A DNA stretch of 64,000 nt from JANNNF01 sp040385825 (GCA_040385825.1 JAZKGQ010000006.1:434001-498000); one strand, 5' to 3'. Shown: positions 16,022-24,719, counted from the stretch's first letter. Notes: generated by a model not told the origin, from the letters alone. Numbers and translations are program-made.

Positions 16022-16114
16022 CCCCGCTTTAGCCCGGTATGGCCGGACCCCAGACGCTACCTAATCATCCGCCGGGGTACGGTTCAAGCCGGGTGGCGGG
16101 CTGTCTGCCAAAGT

Positions 16115-16852
16115 TCAAACAGTTTCACCCGCCAGCAGGCGATCTATCGCCATCAGCATGGCCCCGGCATCCGGGCGGTCGGCGGTGCAGATCAAGGCAT
16201 TTGGCGGGCAGGCCCCGGCCACGGCGGGGCCAAGGGCGGCAATCCACAGCGGCGCGGTGGCATCTTGGGCAGCCGCCGCAAAAAGCTGTGCCGTGCGGGG
16301 GGAAAACAGCGGCACGACCACCGGCACAGCCCCCTGCAACACCGCCAGGGCCTGTGGCGCAAGGGGTTGAGGGTGCTGGACATAAACCACGGCGGCATGG
16401 CATTCCACCCCGCCCGCCGACAACCGCGCCGCCACATCGCCGCGCGTCTGCGCCCCGTGCAGATGCAGCAAAGGCCCCGCCTCCCCTGCGCCAAGGATCA
16501 GGGCAATCAGCGCGTCAGCATCGCCATCGGCAGATATGGCGCGAAAGCCCGCCTCGGTCGCGGCCTGCGCGGTCCGGCTGCCCACGCAATAGGCAAGGTC
16601 GGGCAAAGGCACATTTTGCCGCAGGTGCCCTGCTGCCTCGGCCCCGGTCTGCGAGGTCAGCACCACCGCCGCCCAAGGCATCGCCGGCACGTCAGGGGTC
16701 AGAAAGCGCGGAACGATCAACGGCGACAAAACCGGCACCAGCCGTGCCCCGAACCGGTCAGCCAGTTGTGCGGCAAAACGCGCAGCCTGCGCCGCAGGCC
16801 GGGTCAGCAGCACCGGCAGCGGTTCGGGATGGGCGCGGGATTGTCTGGCCAT
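16115..16852 (-). CDS. hemD: Uroporphyrinogen-III synthase
   Basis: 245 residues. It cyclises hydroxymethylbilane to uroporphyrinogen III, the common precursor of haem, sirohaem and bacteriochlorophyll. The sequence shows the two-lobe HemD pattern: LLTRPAAQAARFAAQL at the N-terminus, VVLTSQTGAEAAGHL, LLHLHGAQTRGDVAARL, and PLFSPRTAQLFAAAA in lobe 2. HemD is poorly conserved, so synteny with mic60 and hemY adds weight. ATG 16852 is preferred; an upstream TTG (16888) would run into the divergent tsaD leader. No hemC is found in the window. Confidence 0.85.
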   Translation of the reverse strand: MARQSRAHPEPLPVLLTRPAAQAARFAAQLADRFGARLVPVLSPLIVPRFLTPDVPAMPWAAVVLTSQTGAEAAGHLRQNVPLPDLAYCVGSRTAQAATEAGFRAISADGDADALIALILGAGEAGPLLHLHGAQTRGDVAARLSAGGVECHAAVVYVQHPQPLAPQALAVLQGAVPVVVPLFSPRTAQLFAAAAQDATAPLWIAALGPAVAGACPPNALICTADRPDAGAMLMAIDRLLAGETV

Positions 16853-16897
16853 GTCACAGGTGTTACCTGCGACATACCCTTTAGGCAACGCCCCCGC

Positions 16898-17995
16898 ATG
16901 TCCCGACCCCTGACCTTTCTTGGCATCGAATCAAGCTGCGACGACACCGCCGCCGCCCTGGTGCGCCATGTACCGGGGTCTGCGGCGCAGATCCTGTCCT
17001 CGGTCGTCGAAGGCCAGACCGCGCTGCACGCGGCCTATGGCGGTGTGGTGCCCGAAATCGCCGCCCGCGCCCATGCCGAGCGGCTGGACGCCTGTGTCGA
17101 ACAGGCGCTGACACTGGCCGGGGTGGGATTGCGCGATCTGGACGGCATCGCCGTGACCGCCGGGCCGGGGCTGATCGGCGGCGTGCTGTCGGGGGTGATG
17201 CTGGCGCGGGGGCTGGCGGCGGCGACGGGCTTGCCGCTGGTGGGGGTCAACCATCTGGCAGGCCATGCGCTGACCCCCCGGCTGACCGACGGGCTGCGCT
17301 TTCCCTACCTGATGCTGCTGGTGTCGGGCGGGCATTGCCAGTTTCTGATCGCCGACGGGGTGGATCAGTTCCGCCGCCTTGGCGGCACCATCGACGACGC
17401 CCCCGGCGAGGCGTTCGACAAGACCGCCAAACTGCTTGGCCTGACCCAACCCGGCGGCCCGGCGGTCGAGGCCGAAGCGCGTTTGGGCGATGCGCGCCGC
17501 TTCAAATTTCCAAGGCCGCTGCTGGACCGCCCCGGTTGCGATCTTTCCTTCTCTGGCCTGAAAACCGCCGTGCTGCGCGCGCGGGATGCGCTGATTGCCC
17601 CGCAGGGCGGCTTGACGGTGCAGGATCGGCGCGACCTTTGTGCCGGGTTTCAGGCCGCCGTCGCCGATGTGCTGGCCGAAAAGACCGCCCGCGCACTGGC
17701 GGTATATCTGGCATCTGACCCTGCCGTTCCGGCCTTTGCCGTAGCAGGGGGCGTCGCGGCAAATCAGGCGATTCGTGCAAGGTTGGAGACTGTTTGTGCC
17801 GCCCATGGCACCCGGTTTCTGGCCCCGCCGCTGCGGCTGTGTACTGACAACGCGGCAATGATCGCCTGGGCGGGGATAGAGCGGTATCAACTGGGCCTGA
17901 CGGACAGCGCCGACCTGATCGCCCGCCCGCGCTGGCCGCTGGATGCCAGCGCCCCCGCGATGATCGGGTCTGGCAAGAAGGGGGCCAAGGCATGA
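16898..17995 (+). CDS. tsaD: tRNA N6-adenosine threonylcarbamoyltransferase TsaD
   Basis: 365 residues. It transfers the threonylcarbamoyl group to A37 of ANN-reading tRNAs, working with TsaB and TsaE. Signatures are LGIESSCDDTAAALV at the N-terminus, the metal-binding HxxxH in NHLAGHALTPRL, VSGGHCQFL, and FSGLKTAVLR. It starts at ATG 16898, divergent from hemD with a 45-bp gap. The stop overlaps the gpsA start (ATGA, 17992-17995), a common arrangement in this bacterial group. The reading frame remains open far upstream only as an antisense shadow of hemD and mic60. Confidence 0.97.
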   Translation: MSRPLTFLGIESSCDDTAAALVRHVPGSAAQILSSVVEGQTALHAAYGGVVPEIAARAHAERLDACVEQALTLAGVGLRDLDGIAVTAGPGLIGGVLSGVMLARGLAAATGLPLVGVNHLAGHALTPRLTDGLRFPYLMLLVSGGHCQFLIADGVDQFRRLGGTIDDAPGEAFDKTAKLLGLTQPGGPAVEAEARLGDARRFKFPRPLLDRPGCDLSFSGLKTAVLRARDALIAPQGGLTVQDRRDLCAGFQAAVADVLAEKTARALAVYLASDPAVPAFAVAGGVAANQAIRARLETVCAAHGTRFLAPPLRLCTDNAAMIAWAGIERYQLGLTDSADLIARPRWPLDASAPAMIGSGKKGAKA

Positions 17996-18945
17996 TCGGG
18001 GTGGTGGGGGCAGGCGCATTTGGCACGGCATTGGCGATCGCCTTGGCGCGCGACGGGCGCGCGGTGCGGCTTTGGGCGCGCGATGCCGACCATGTGGCGC
18101 AGATGCGGGAAACCGGGCGCAATGACGCGCGCCTGCCGGGGGTGGATTTGCCCCGGAACGTCTCTGTCACCGCGGAAATTGCCGATCTGACCGGGGCGCA
18201 GGCGGTGCTGTTGTCGTTGCCGATGCAGGCTTTGCAGGGGTTTCTGGCCAGCCACGGCGCGCCTCTGAACGGCCTGCCGCTGATCGCCTGCTGCAAGGGG
18301 CTGGACCTTGCCACCCTGCGCGGCCCGACGGCGGTGATCGCCCATGCCTGCCCGGACTCGCCCGCCGCCATCCTGACCGGCCCCAGTTTTGCCGCCGACA
18401 TCGCGCGCGGCTTGCCCACCGCCCTGACGCTGGCGGGCGGGGATGAGGCGCTGCAACATCTGCTGTCCACCCCCACCCTGCGCCTCTACCGCAGCAGCGA
18501 CGTGACCGGGGCCGAACTGGGGGGCGCGCTGAAGAACGTCATCGCCATTGCGGCAGGCATCGTGATCGGCGCGGGTCTGGGCGAATCTGCCCGCGCCGCG
18601 CTGATGACGCGCGGCTATGCCGAAATGGTGCGCTTTGGCGTGGCCCTGGGCGCGCGGGAACAGACCTTGGCCGGGCTGTCCGGCCTTGGCGATCTGGTGC
18701 TGACCTGCACCTCGGCGCAATCGCGCAACTTTGCCCACGGTCTGGCCCTGGGGCGCGGGGTTGCCCCCGCTGCGGCCACTGTCGAAGGGGTGGCCACCGC
18801 GCAGGCCGTGGTGCAGCAGGCGCTGCGCTTTGGCATGGTTGCGTCGATGCCTGTTGCCGCTATGGTCGCCGCCGTCACAACGGGTAAGATCAGCGTGGAA
18901 CAAGCGGTTCAGACCCTGATGTCCCGCCCATTGAAAGAGGAATAG
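17992..18945 (+). CDS. gpsA: Glycerol-3-phosphate dehydrogenase [NAD(P)+]
   Basis: 317 residues. It reduces dihydroxyacetone phosphate to sn-glycerol 3-phosphate for phospholipid synthesis. The N-terminal dinucleotide-binding motif is GAGAFGTALAIALA. Conserved catalytic-site segments are ACCKGLD, GPSFAADIARGLPT and LGGALKNVIAIAAG, containing the family lysines. Length is normal for the family. It overlaps tsaD by 4 bp and is followed after 3 bp by the YciI-like gene. Confidence 0.96.
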   Translation: MIGVVGAGAFGTALAIALARDGRAVRLWARDADHVAQMRETGRNDARLPGVDLPRNVSVTAEIADLTGAQAVLLSLPMQALQGFLASHGAPLNGLPLIACCKGLDLATLRGPTAVIAHACPDSPAAILTGPSFAADIARGLPTALTLAGGDEALQHLLSTPTLRLYRSSDVTGAELGGALKNVIAIAAGIVIGAGLGESARAALMTRGYAEMVRFGVALGAREQTLAGLSGLGDLVLTCTSAQSRNFAHGLALGRGVAPAAATVEGVATAQAVVQQALRFGMVASMPVAAMVAAVTTGKISVEQAVQTLMSRPLKEE

Positions 18946-18948
18946 CCC

Positions 18949-19221
18949 ATGCGCGTTGCCCTGATCTGCATTGACAAGCCCGGTGCCCTGCACATCCGCC
19001 TTGATACCCGCGCCGCCCATCTGGACCATATCCAGACCTCGGGCGTGGTGGAAATGGCCGGTCCGTTTCTGGACGCACAGGGGCAGATGTCGGGCAGCCT
19101 GATCATCCTGTCGGTGGAGACGCTGGCCGAAGGTCAGGCCTGGGCCGACGCCGACCCCTATGCGTTGGCCGGATTGTTCCAGTCCGTCACCCTGACCGAA
19201 TGGAAAAAGGTCATCGGATGA
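18949..19221 (+). CDS. YciI-family protein
   Basis: 90 residues, a small ferredoxin-like fold protein of the YciI family. It shows the typical N-terminus RVALICIDKPGALHIRLDTR with the His and Asp positions of that family (AHLDHI), then the GSLIILSVETLAEGQAWADADPY segment in the usual place. Enzymatic function of most family members is unknown. It sits between gpsA and the EVE-domain gene, whose start overlaps its stop by ATGA, so all four genes from tsaD form one operon. Confidence 0.88.
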   Translation: MRVALICIDKPGALHIRLDTRAAHLDHIQTSGVVEMAGPFLDAQGQMSGSLIILSVETLAEGQAWADADPYALAGLFQSVTLTEWKKVIG

Positions 19222-19634
19222 AGCACTGGCTGTTCAAATCCGAACCCGACACCTGGGGTTGGGATGATCAGGTCGCGCGCGGTGCGGCGGGCGAGGAATG
19301 GCACGGGGTGCGCAACTATCAGGCGCGCAACAACATGCGCGCGATGCAGGTCGGCGATCTGGGGTTTTTCTACCATTCCAACATCGGCAAGGCGGTGGTG
19401 GGGATTGTCGAGGTCAGCCAGACCAGCGCCCCCGACAGTACCACCGACGACCCGCGTTGGGATTGCGTGCATATCCGCGCGGTACGCCCCTTTCTGCGCC
19501 CGGTGACGCTGGAAGACTGCAAGCAGCATCCGGGGCTGGCAAAGATGGCGCTTGTCACCACCGCGCGCCTGTCTGTGCAGCCGGTGACGCCCGAGGAATG
19601 GCAGATCGTCTGTGGCATGGGCGGGCTGACCTGA
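19218..19634 (+). CDS. EVE domain-containing protein
   Basis: 138 residues, a single EVE domain of the PUA-like fold related to YTH. Bacterial members are thought to bind modified bases in RNA or DNA. Family signatures are the start KHWLFKSEPDTWGWDD, then WHGVRNYQARNNMRAMQVGD and FFYHSNIGKAVVGIVEV. ATG 19218 overlaps the preceding stop (ATGA); longer upstream starts run into the YciI gene. It is the last gene of the tsaD operon. Confidence 0.92.
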   Translation: MKHWLFKSEPDTWGWDDQVARGAAGEEWHGVRNYQARNNMRAMQVGDLGFFYHSNIGKAVVGIVEVSQTSAPDSTTDDPRWDCVHIRAVRPFLRPVTLEDCKQHPGLAKMALVTTARLSVQPVTPEEWQIVCGMGGLT

Positions 19635-19640
19635 CGGTCC

Positions 19641-19679
19641 AAAAAATGGAGGGCCCCGCACCCCTACGGAACCCTCCAT
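19641..19679 (-). terminator. Intrinsic terminator for the minus-strand MFS gene
   Basis: Arms ATGGAGGG (19646-19653) and CCCTCCAT (19672-19679) form an 8-bp stem with an 18-nt loop that can pair further. Read on the minus strand the stem is followed by six T residues (forward A-run 19641-19646). It lies about 130 bp beyond the stop of the Fsr-like gene and may also block readthrough from the EVE gene. Confidence 0.65.
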
Positions 19680-19810
19680 CCACCCCACGCGCTCCCCAAG
19701 CACCGCACGTGTTCTGAAAAGGTTCCGGGCGTACTGCCCTGCCTGATATGGATACTCCGAATCGCAGGCCCCCGGCAAAGGCCAAGCGCCCGGCATTTAA
19801 GGCAAATGCT

Positions 19811-21010
19811 TCAGGCCTTGGGTTCGGGCAGCAGAAAGGCCACCAGCCCCAGCAACGGCAGGAAGGCGCAAATCTGATAGACCGCGACGATGCCCCAGTA
19901 ATCGGCCAGAACCCCCAGCCCCGCCGCCCCGAAGGCCGCGATGCCGAAGGCCAGACCGAACAGCAGCCCGGCCACCATCCCCGTGCTTTGCGGCATCAGA
20001 TCCTGTGCATAGACCACCATCGCCGGGAAGGCCGAGGCAAGGATCATCCCGGCCAGGGCGGCGGCGATCACGGACGGAACCAGCGGCAGCAAGGGCACCG
20101 CGATGGTCAGCGGCAGAATGCCAAGGATCGACCACAGGATCACCCGCCTGCGCCCGATCCTGTCGCCGATCGGGCCGCCGATGATGGTGCCCGCCGCCAC
20201 CGCCACCAGAAAGATGAACAGGCAGATCTGCGACTGGTTGGTGGTCAGGCCGTACTGCTCGATCAGATAAAAGGTGTAGTAGCTGGAGAAGGACACCGAA
20301 TAGACGAATTTCGACACCATCAGGATGATCAGGATGATCATGCCAAAGCGCACCGTCGCGGATGGCAGCGGTTCAGACGACCGGGCGCGCGATCTGCGGG
20401 CCAGCGCACGGCCGGCCCCGACCGCCTTGTACCAGCGCCCCACCCCCCACAGCAGCACCATCCCGGCAATCGCCACGGCGGCAAACCATTCGATCGACAC
20501 CTGCCCGCGCTGCATCACCACAAAAGCCGCCGCCAGCGGCCCCATGGCCGACCCGGCATTGCCGCCCACCTGAAACAGCGATTGCGCAAAGCCGGGGCGC
20601 ATTCCGGCAGCAAGCCGCGCGATACGCGAGGCTTCGGGGTGGAAAATCGCCGACCCCAGCCCGATCAGCGCCACCGCCACCAGCACGACCCCCAGAGTCT
20701 GCGCCTGCGCCAGCAGGATCAGCCCGCCCCCGGTCGACGCCATGCCCGCCGCCATCGCATAGGGCAGAGGCCTGCGGTCGGTGTACAGCCCGATCAGCGG
20801 TTGCAGGATCGATGCGGTGCCCTGAAATACAAAGGTGATCAACCCGATCTGCGAAAAGCTCAGCCCCAGGTTTTCCTTCAGCAACGGATAGGCCGCCGGG
20901 ATCAGCGACTGCATCAGATCGTTCAGGAAGTGACCGATCGCCACCGCAAAGATGATGGGCACCACCGTCGTATCAGGAACAGCCGGCGCGGGTTGAGGAG
21001 TGGCGGACAT
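19811..21010 (-). CDS. MFS transporter, Fsr (fosmidomycin resistance)-like
   Basis: 399 residues with about 12 membrane helices. The sequence follows E. coli Fsr closely in its conserved parts: GHFLNDLMQSLIPAAYPLLK, FSQIGLITFVFQGTASILQP, GLGSAIFHPEASRIARLA and QSLFQVGGNAGSAMGPLAAA. It is probably a drug/proton antiporter in the inner membrane; the natural substrate is unknown. ATG 21010 has AAGG 6 nt upstream and is preferred over the GTG at 21034. It appears to be a single-gene unit with a terminator at 19641-19679. Confidence 0.9.
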   Translation of the reverse strand: MSATPQPAPAVPDTTVVPIIFAVAIGHFLNDLMQSLIPAAYPLLKENLGLSFSQIGLITFVFQGTASILQPLIGLYTDRRPLPYAMAAGMASTGGGLILLAQAQTLGVVLVAVALIGLGSAIFHPEASRIARLAAGMRPGFAQSLFQVGGNAGSAMGPLAAAFVVMQRGQVSIEWFAAVAIAGMVLLWGVGRWYKAVGAGRALARRSRARSSEPLPSATVRFGMIILIILMVSKFVYSVSFSSYYTFYLIEQYGLTTNQSQICLFIFLVAVAAGTIIGGPIGDRIGRRRVILWSILGILPLTIAVPLLPLVPSVIAAALAGMILASAFPAMVVYAQDLMPQSTGMVAGLLFGLAFGIAAFGAAGLGVLADYWGIVAVYQICAFLPLLGLVAFLLPEPKA

Positions 21011-21099
21011 GGCAACCTTCGGTGCTGACAGCACGGCACCATGGCGCGGCTGTCAGGGATTGGCAATGTCCGCCGCAAAGTCTTGATCAACCGGTCAGA

Positions 21100-21441
21100 T
21101 CAGCCGTAGACGGACTCTTTGCCGAAATGCTTGACCAGCATGTAATAGACGACGGCGCGGTATTTGTTGCGTTCCGATTTGCCATAGGTTTCGACCACGG
21201 CATTGATCGCTTCCATCAGCTTGGGTCCATCGGCAAGGCCCAGCTTCTTGATCAGGAAATTGTTCTTCACGGTTTCAAGCTCGTCCTTGCTGGAGCTTGA
21301 GACGGTCTGGCTGTCGGCGTTGTAGATCGCCGGGCCGCAACCGATGGTCACCTTGGTCAGCAACGCCATGTCGGGCGTAATCTTGCACTTGGTCTTCAGG
21401 TCATCCGCATATTGCGCGATCAACTCGTCTCTCTTGCTCAT
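21100..21441 (-). CDS. DUF2853 family protein
   Basis: 113 residues. It shows the DUF2853 pattern in KRDELIAQYADDLKTKCKI, KKLGLADGPKLMEAINAVVE and NKYRAVVYYMLVKHFGKESV. It is a small soluble helical protein of unknown function, common in Rhodobacterales. No partner gene is obvious; the next gene upstream on the same strand is ahcY, separated by a strong hairpin. Confidence 0.88.
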   Translation of the reverse strand: MSKRDELIAQYADDLKTKCKITPDMALLTKVTIGCGPAIYNADSQTVSSSSKDELETVKNNFLIKKLGLADGPKLMEAINAVVETYGKSERNKYRAVVYYMLVKHFGKESVYG

Positions 21442-21562
21442 CCCTTGGTCCTCGTTCCCTGACTGTCCCTGAAACTGCCCCCGATTTACGGGCGGCAGAG
21501 CGTGGGGCAGCTTAGGGCAACCAAAACCAACGGCAAAGGGAAAATCCGGCCGCCGTTCCCCG

Positions 21563-21597
21563 CCGCGCGGCCCCGGTCGTGATGCGGGGCCGCGCGG
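21563..21597 (-). terminator. 13-bp GC-rich hairpin after ahcY
   Basis: CCGCGCGGCCCCG (21563-21575) pairs exactly with CGGGGCCGCGCGG (21585-21597) around a 9-nt loop. It starts about 10 bp after the ahcY stop on the minus strand. The T-run is on the plus strand side (TTTTT after 21598), so on the minus strand the stem is preceded by A and lacks a U-tail. Confidence 0.65.
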
Positions 21598-21606
21598 GTT
21601 TTTGGG

Positions 21607-22992
21607 TCAATAGCGGTAGTGTTCCGACTTGAACGGACCTTCCACCGCCACGCCGATGTAATCGGCCTGATCCTTGCGCAGTTCGGTCAGCTTTACCCCG
21701 ATCTTTTTCAGATGCAGGCGGGCCACCTTTTCATCCAGCGCCTTGGGCAGGATATAGACGCCGGGCTGATAGTCGTCGCCCTTGGTCCACAGCTCGATCT
21801 GCGCCAGCACCTGGTTGGTAAAGGACGCCGACATCACGAAAGACGGGTGGCCGGTGGCGTTGCCAAGGTTCAGAAGGCGGCCTTCCGACAGCAGGATGAT
21901 CCGGTTGCCATTCGGCATCTCGATCATGTCCACCTGATCCTTGATGTTGGTCCACTTGTGGTTCTTCAGCGCGGCGACCTGAATTTCATTGTCGAAATGG
22001 CCGATGTTGCCGACGATGGCCATGTCCTTCATCTCGCGCAGATGCTCGATCCGGATCACGTCGCGGTTGCCGGTGGTGGTGATGAAGATGTCTGCGGCAG
22101 ACACCACATCCTCCAGCAACACCACCTCGAACCCGTCCATCGCGGCTTGCAGCGCGCAGATCGGGTCCACTTCGGTCACCTTCACGCGGGCACCGGCGCC
22201 TTGCAGGCTGGCCGCCGACCCTTTGCCCACATCGCCATAGCCGCAGACCACAGCCACCTTGCCCGCCATCATGGTATCGGTCGCGCGGCGGATGCCATCA
22301 ACAAGGCTTTCCTTGCAGCCGTACTTGTTGTCGAATTTCGATTTCGTCACCGAGTCATTGACGTTGATCGCCGGGAAAGGCAGTTGGCCCTTCTTGTGCA
22401 GATCATACAGGCGGTGAACGCCCGTCGTGGTTTCTTCCGACACGCCCTTGATGGCGGCCTTTGTCATCGCGAACCAGCCCGGCGATTGCTTCATCCGCTT
22501 CTGGATCTGCAGCTTGATCACTTCTTCTTCTTCGGATTGCGGCACAGACAGCACGTCTTCGCCTGCCTCCATCCGCGCGCCAAGCAGAACATACAGGGTG
22601 GCGTCGCCGCCATCATCGAGGATCATGTTGGCCCCTTCGGGGAACATGAAGGACCGGTCCAGATAATCCCAATGTTCGGTCAGGGTCTGGCCCTTGATGG
22701 CGAACACCGGAATGCCCGCCGCCGCAATCGCCGCCGCTGCGTGATCCTGGGTTGAGAAGATGTTGCACGATGCCCAACGCACATCGGCGCCAAGGGCCAC
22801 CAGCGTCTCGATCAGGGCAGCGGTCTGGATGGTCATGTGCAGCGAACCGACAATGCGCGCGCCCTTCAGGGGCTGCGACGGGCCGAATTCCTCGCGGCAG
22901 GACATCAGGCCCGGCATTTCGGTTTCAGCGATGACAAGTTCCTTGCGGCCAAAATCGGCGAGGGCAATGTCTTTTACGATGTAGTCGGCCAT
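21607..22992 (-). CDS. ahcY: Adenosylhomocysteinase (SAH hydrolase)
   Basis: 461 residues. It converts S-adenosylhomocysteine to homocysteine and adenosine in the methyl cycle, using bound NAD. Signatures are SLHMTIQTAALIETL, NDSVTKSKFDN, VVCGYGDVGKGSAASL (NAD-binding) and a C-terminal HYRY. Length fits the bacterial form with its internal insertion. The ATG at 22992 is preceded by TAGGAG, just next to a 7-bp stem-loop (23008-23036). In R. capsulatus ahcY also neighbours hvrA and the reg genes, so the position is conserved. Confidence 0.98.
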   Translation of the reverse strand: MADYIVKDIALADFGRKELVIAETEMPGLMSCREEFGPSQPLKGARIVGSLHMTIQTAALIETLVALGADVRWASCNIFSTQDHAAAAIAAAGIPVFAIKGQTLTEHWDYLDRSFMFPEGANMILDDGGDATLYVLLGARMEAGEDVLSVPQSEEEEVIKLQIQKRMKQSPGWFAMTKAAIKGVSEETTTGVHRLYDLHKKGQLPFPAINVNDSVTKSKFDNKYGCKESLVDGIRRATDTMMAGKVAVVCGYGDVGKGSAASLQGAGARVKVTEVDPICALQAAMDGFEVVLLEDVVSAADIFITTTGNRDVIRIEHLREMKDMAIVGNIGHFDNEIQVAALKNHKWTNIKDQVDMIEMPNGNRIILLSEGRLLNLGNATGHPSFVMSASFTNQVLAQIELWTKGDDYQPGVYILPKALDEKVARLHLKKIGVKLTELRKDQADYIGVAVEGPFKSEHYRY

Positions 22993-23007
22993 GCAATGTG
23001 GCTCCTA

Positions 23008-23036
23008 TGTGATGCTGGCGGGTCCATACCATCACA
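23008..23036 (-). promoter_or_regulatory. Stem-loop directly upstream of ahcY ribosome binding site
   Basis: TGTGATG (23008-23014) pairs with CATCACA (23030-23036) around a 15-nt loop. On the minus strand the 3' arm is next to the GGAG ribosome binding site at 23002-23005. Loop bases do not complement GGAG, and the known SAH and SAM/SAH riboswitch sequences are not recognisable, so a regulatory role is only suspected. Confidence 0.35.
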
Positions 23037-23056
23037 GGGGCCTGTCGGCAACGCTG

Positions 23057-23485
23057 TCAGCTTGCCAGAATCTCGGCGTCGAACACGTCTTCGGGGCTGC
23101 TTTGCGTGGTCCAGCCGGTGCCCGACGACACGATGCACGACATGCCGTCATCGCCCTTGTGAACCAGCGTCCACGTCCCCATCAGGGTCGACGACCACAG
23201 CTGCATCGCCAGCCCGTCTTCGGTCAGGGTCTGGGCCACCGGCATTTCCGCAAAGTCATTGGTCAGCGTGGCGGCCAGTTCCAGATTGCCCTGACACAGC
23301 GGCTGTTCCAGCGGCTCTGCCCCATGCGACAGCACGTCATAGACCGCCAGATCACCCGAGGCTTGCGCGGCATAGCTGGTCAGAACCGGCTGCGGCATCG
23401 TGTCGAACTTCTGATTCAGCCTGTCCGTCGCTACGCCATAGGCCGAGGCAACAGCCGCAAGGGCAAGAAAGGGAATAGGGTTCAT
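23057..23485 (-). CDS. Small exported protein, function unknown
   Basis: 142 residues with a probable signal peptide (MNPIPFLALAAVASAYGVAT). The rest is a compact domain with two Cys (PLCQGNLELAATL and MSCIVSSGTGW) that could form a disulfide in the periplasm. I do not recognise the family. ATG 23485 is preferred to the upstream in-frame codon at 23503. It lies 64 bp before ahcY on the same strand and may be co-transcribed with it, and it is divergent from the HD-domain gene. Confidence 0.75.
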   Translation of the reverse strand: MNPIPFLALAAVASAYGVATDRLNQKFDTMPQPVLTSYAAQASGDLAVYDVLSHGAEPLEQPLCQGNLELAATLTNDFAEMPVAQTLTEDGLAMQLWSSTLMGTWTLVHKGDDGMSCIVSSGTGWTTQSSPEDVFDAEILAS

Positions 23486-23666
23486 GGTAAAAACTCCGGT
23501 CATTGCGGTTGGGCGGAATGGGTTCCGTCTGTTCCGATGTTACCAGACTAACGCGCTGAATTGCGGTCTGGTTCCCGATTGGCCTGTTGCCATGGCCCGC
23601 AAGCTGCTGCTCTTTACAGCAAACAGGCGCGCAGGGTATCGGCAAGACAGGCGCACAGGAGCGATC

Positions 23667-24254
23667 ATGGTCAGGCAGACAAGGGCATGGCAGCGGATGC
23701 TTTCAGGGCGCAGGCTTGATCTGCTGGACCCGACCCCGGTGGATATCGAGATCGAGGACATTGCCCATGGTCTGGCGTTCGTCGCCCGCTGGAATGGGCA
23801 GACCCGTGGTGACTGGCCCTATTCGGTGGCCGAACATTCGCTGCTGGTGGAACAGATCTTCAGCCGTGCCAATCCCGATATTGCGGTTCGCTGGCAACTG
23901 GCGGCGCTGCTGCATGATGCGCCGGAATATGTGATCGGCGACATGATCAGCCCGGTGAAGGCCGCCGTCGGCCCGGAATATGGCGAACTTGACCTGCGCC
24001 TGACCGCCGCCATCCACATCCGCTTTGGCCTGCCTGCCACCCTGCCCGCACCGATCAAAAAGGCGATCAAGGCCGCCGACAAACTGTCGGCCTGGATGGA
24101 GGCCGTGCAGATCGCGGGTTTTACCGAAGCCGAGGCAGACCGCCTGTTCGGCAAGCCCGCCGGGGGCATCTTGCGCGGGCTGGAGATCAGGTTACGTCCG
24201 CCCGCAATCGTGCGGGCGGACTATGTGGCGCGGCATGCCGCGCTGTTGGTCTAG
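23667..24254 (+). CDS. HD-domain phosphohydrolase, YfbR-like
   Basis: 195 residues of HD superfamily. Metal-binding residues are visible in VAEHSLLVEQI and ALLHDAPEYVIGDM, with a further conserved Asp in KAADKLSAWMEA. YfbR relatives are 5'-deoxynucleotidases acting on dNMPs; the exact substrate here is not certain. ATG 23667 has AGGAG 7 nt upstream; longer in-frame starts back to 23484 overlap the divergent gene's leader. Convergent with the H-NS-like gene. Confidence 0.85.
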   Translation: MVRQTRAWQRMLSGRRLDLLDPTPVDIEIEDIAHGLAFVARWNGQTRGDWPYSVAEHSLLVEQIFSRANPDIAVRWQLAALLHDAPEYVIGDMISPVKAAVGPEYGELDLRLTAAIHIRFGLPATLPAPIKKAIKAADKLSAWMEAVQIAGFTEAEADRLFGKPAGGILRGLEIRLRPPAIVRADYVARHAALLV

Positions 24255-24332
24255 CATCAGGCCCAGCGGCAGAGTGACTTGCCCAACCCCGATGCGCGCA
24301 AAGCCGACCCCCCCACAGGATCGGCGCGTGGT

Positions 24333-24641
24333 CTATATCGCCAGATCTTCGGGCTTGTGTCCCGACTTCAGCGCCGCATCAAACCAGCGCGGCTTGCGGC
24401 CACGCCCCGACCATGTGTCCGTAGCATCGGCCGGATTGGCATATTTCGCCACCGCCGGAGAACGCTTGCGCGGCACGGCAGTCCCGGTCAGTTCGGCCAG
24501 GGTAAAGCCCATCGCCTTGGCTTTTTCTTCCAGTTCAACAAGGGCTTCCTTGCGTTTGCGGTCTTCATAGTTCGCAATATGCTTCGCAACCTGGGATTGC
24601 AGTTCCCTGAGATCTTTCAGCGAGAGAGTATTCAGATTCAT
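24333..24641 (-). CDS. hvrA: H-NS family (HvrA/Spb-like) DNA-binding protein
   Basis: 102 residues. The N-terminal helical dimerisation part (SLKDLRELQSQVAKHIANYE) is followed by the C-terminal DNA-binding core WSGRGRKPRWF, typical of H-NS/HvrA proteins. HvrA of R. capsulatus activates photosynthesis genes in low light and is encoded just after regA; this gene is in the same place, 79 bp downstream of regA on the same strand. ATG 24641 follows GAGG; the GTG at 24647 is less likely. Whether this organism is phototrophic cannot be told from the window. Confidence 0.88.
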   Translation of the reverse strand: MNLNTLSLKDLRELQSQVAKHIANYEDRKRKEALVELEEKAKAMGFTLAELTGTAVPRKRSPAVAKYANPADATDTWSGRGRKPRWFDAALKSGHKPEDLAI

Positions 24642-24719
24642 GTCCACCTCGATATCCTTTCAAAATAGAAAGTGATCTCTTTTAGAGCGGACATTTCAAT
24701 TTGGCAATGTGATGCTGAA

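Noticed and set aside
14192..16897. Very long plus-strand open frame leading into tsaD
   Set aside because: It is antisense to hemD, mic60 and hemY and has an Arg/Gln/Pro-rich composition typical of a shadow frame; only 16898-17995 matches TsaD.
22993..23056. SAH or SAM/SAH riboswitch before ahcY
   Set aside because: The loop does not complement the ribosome binding site and the known consensus bases are missing; kept only as a stem-loop.
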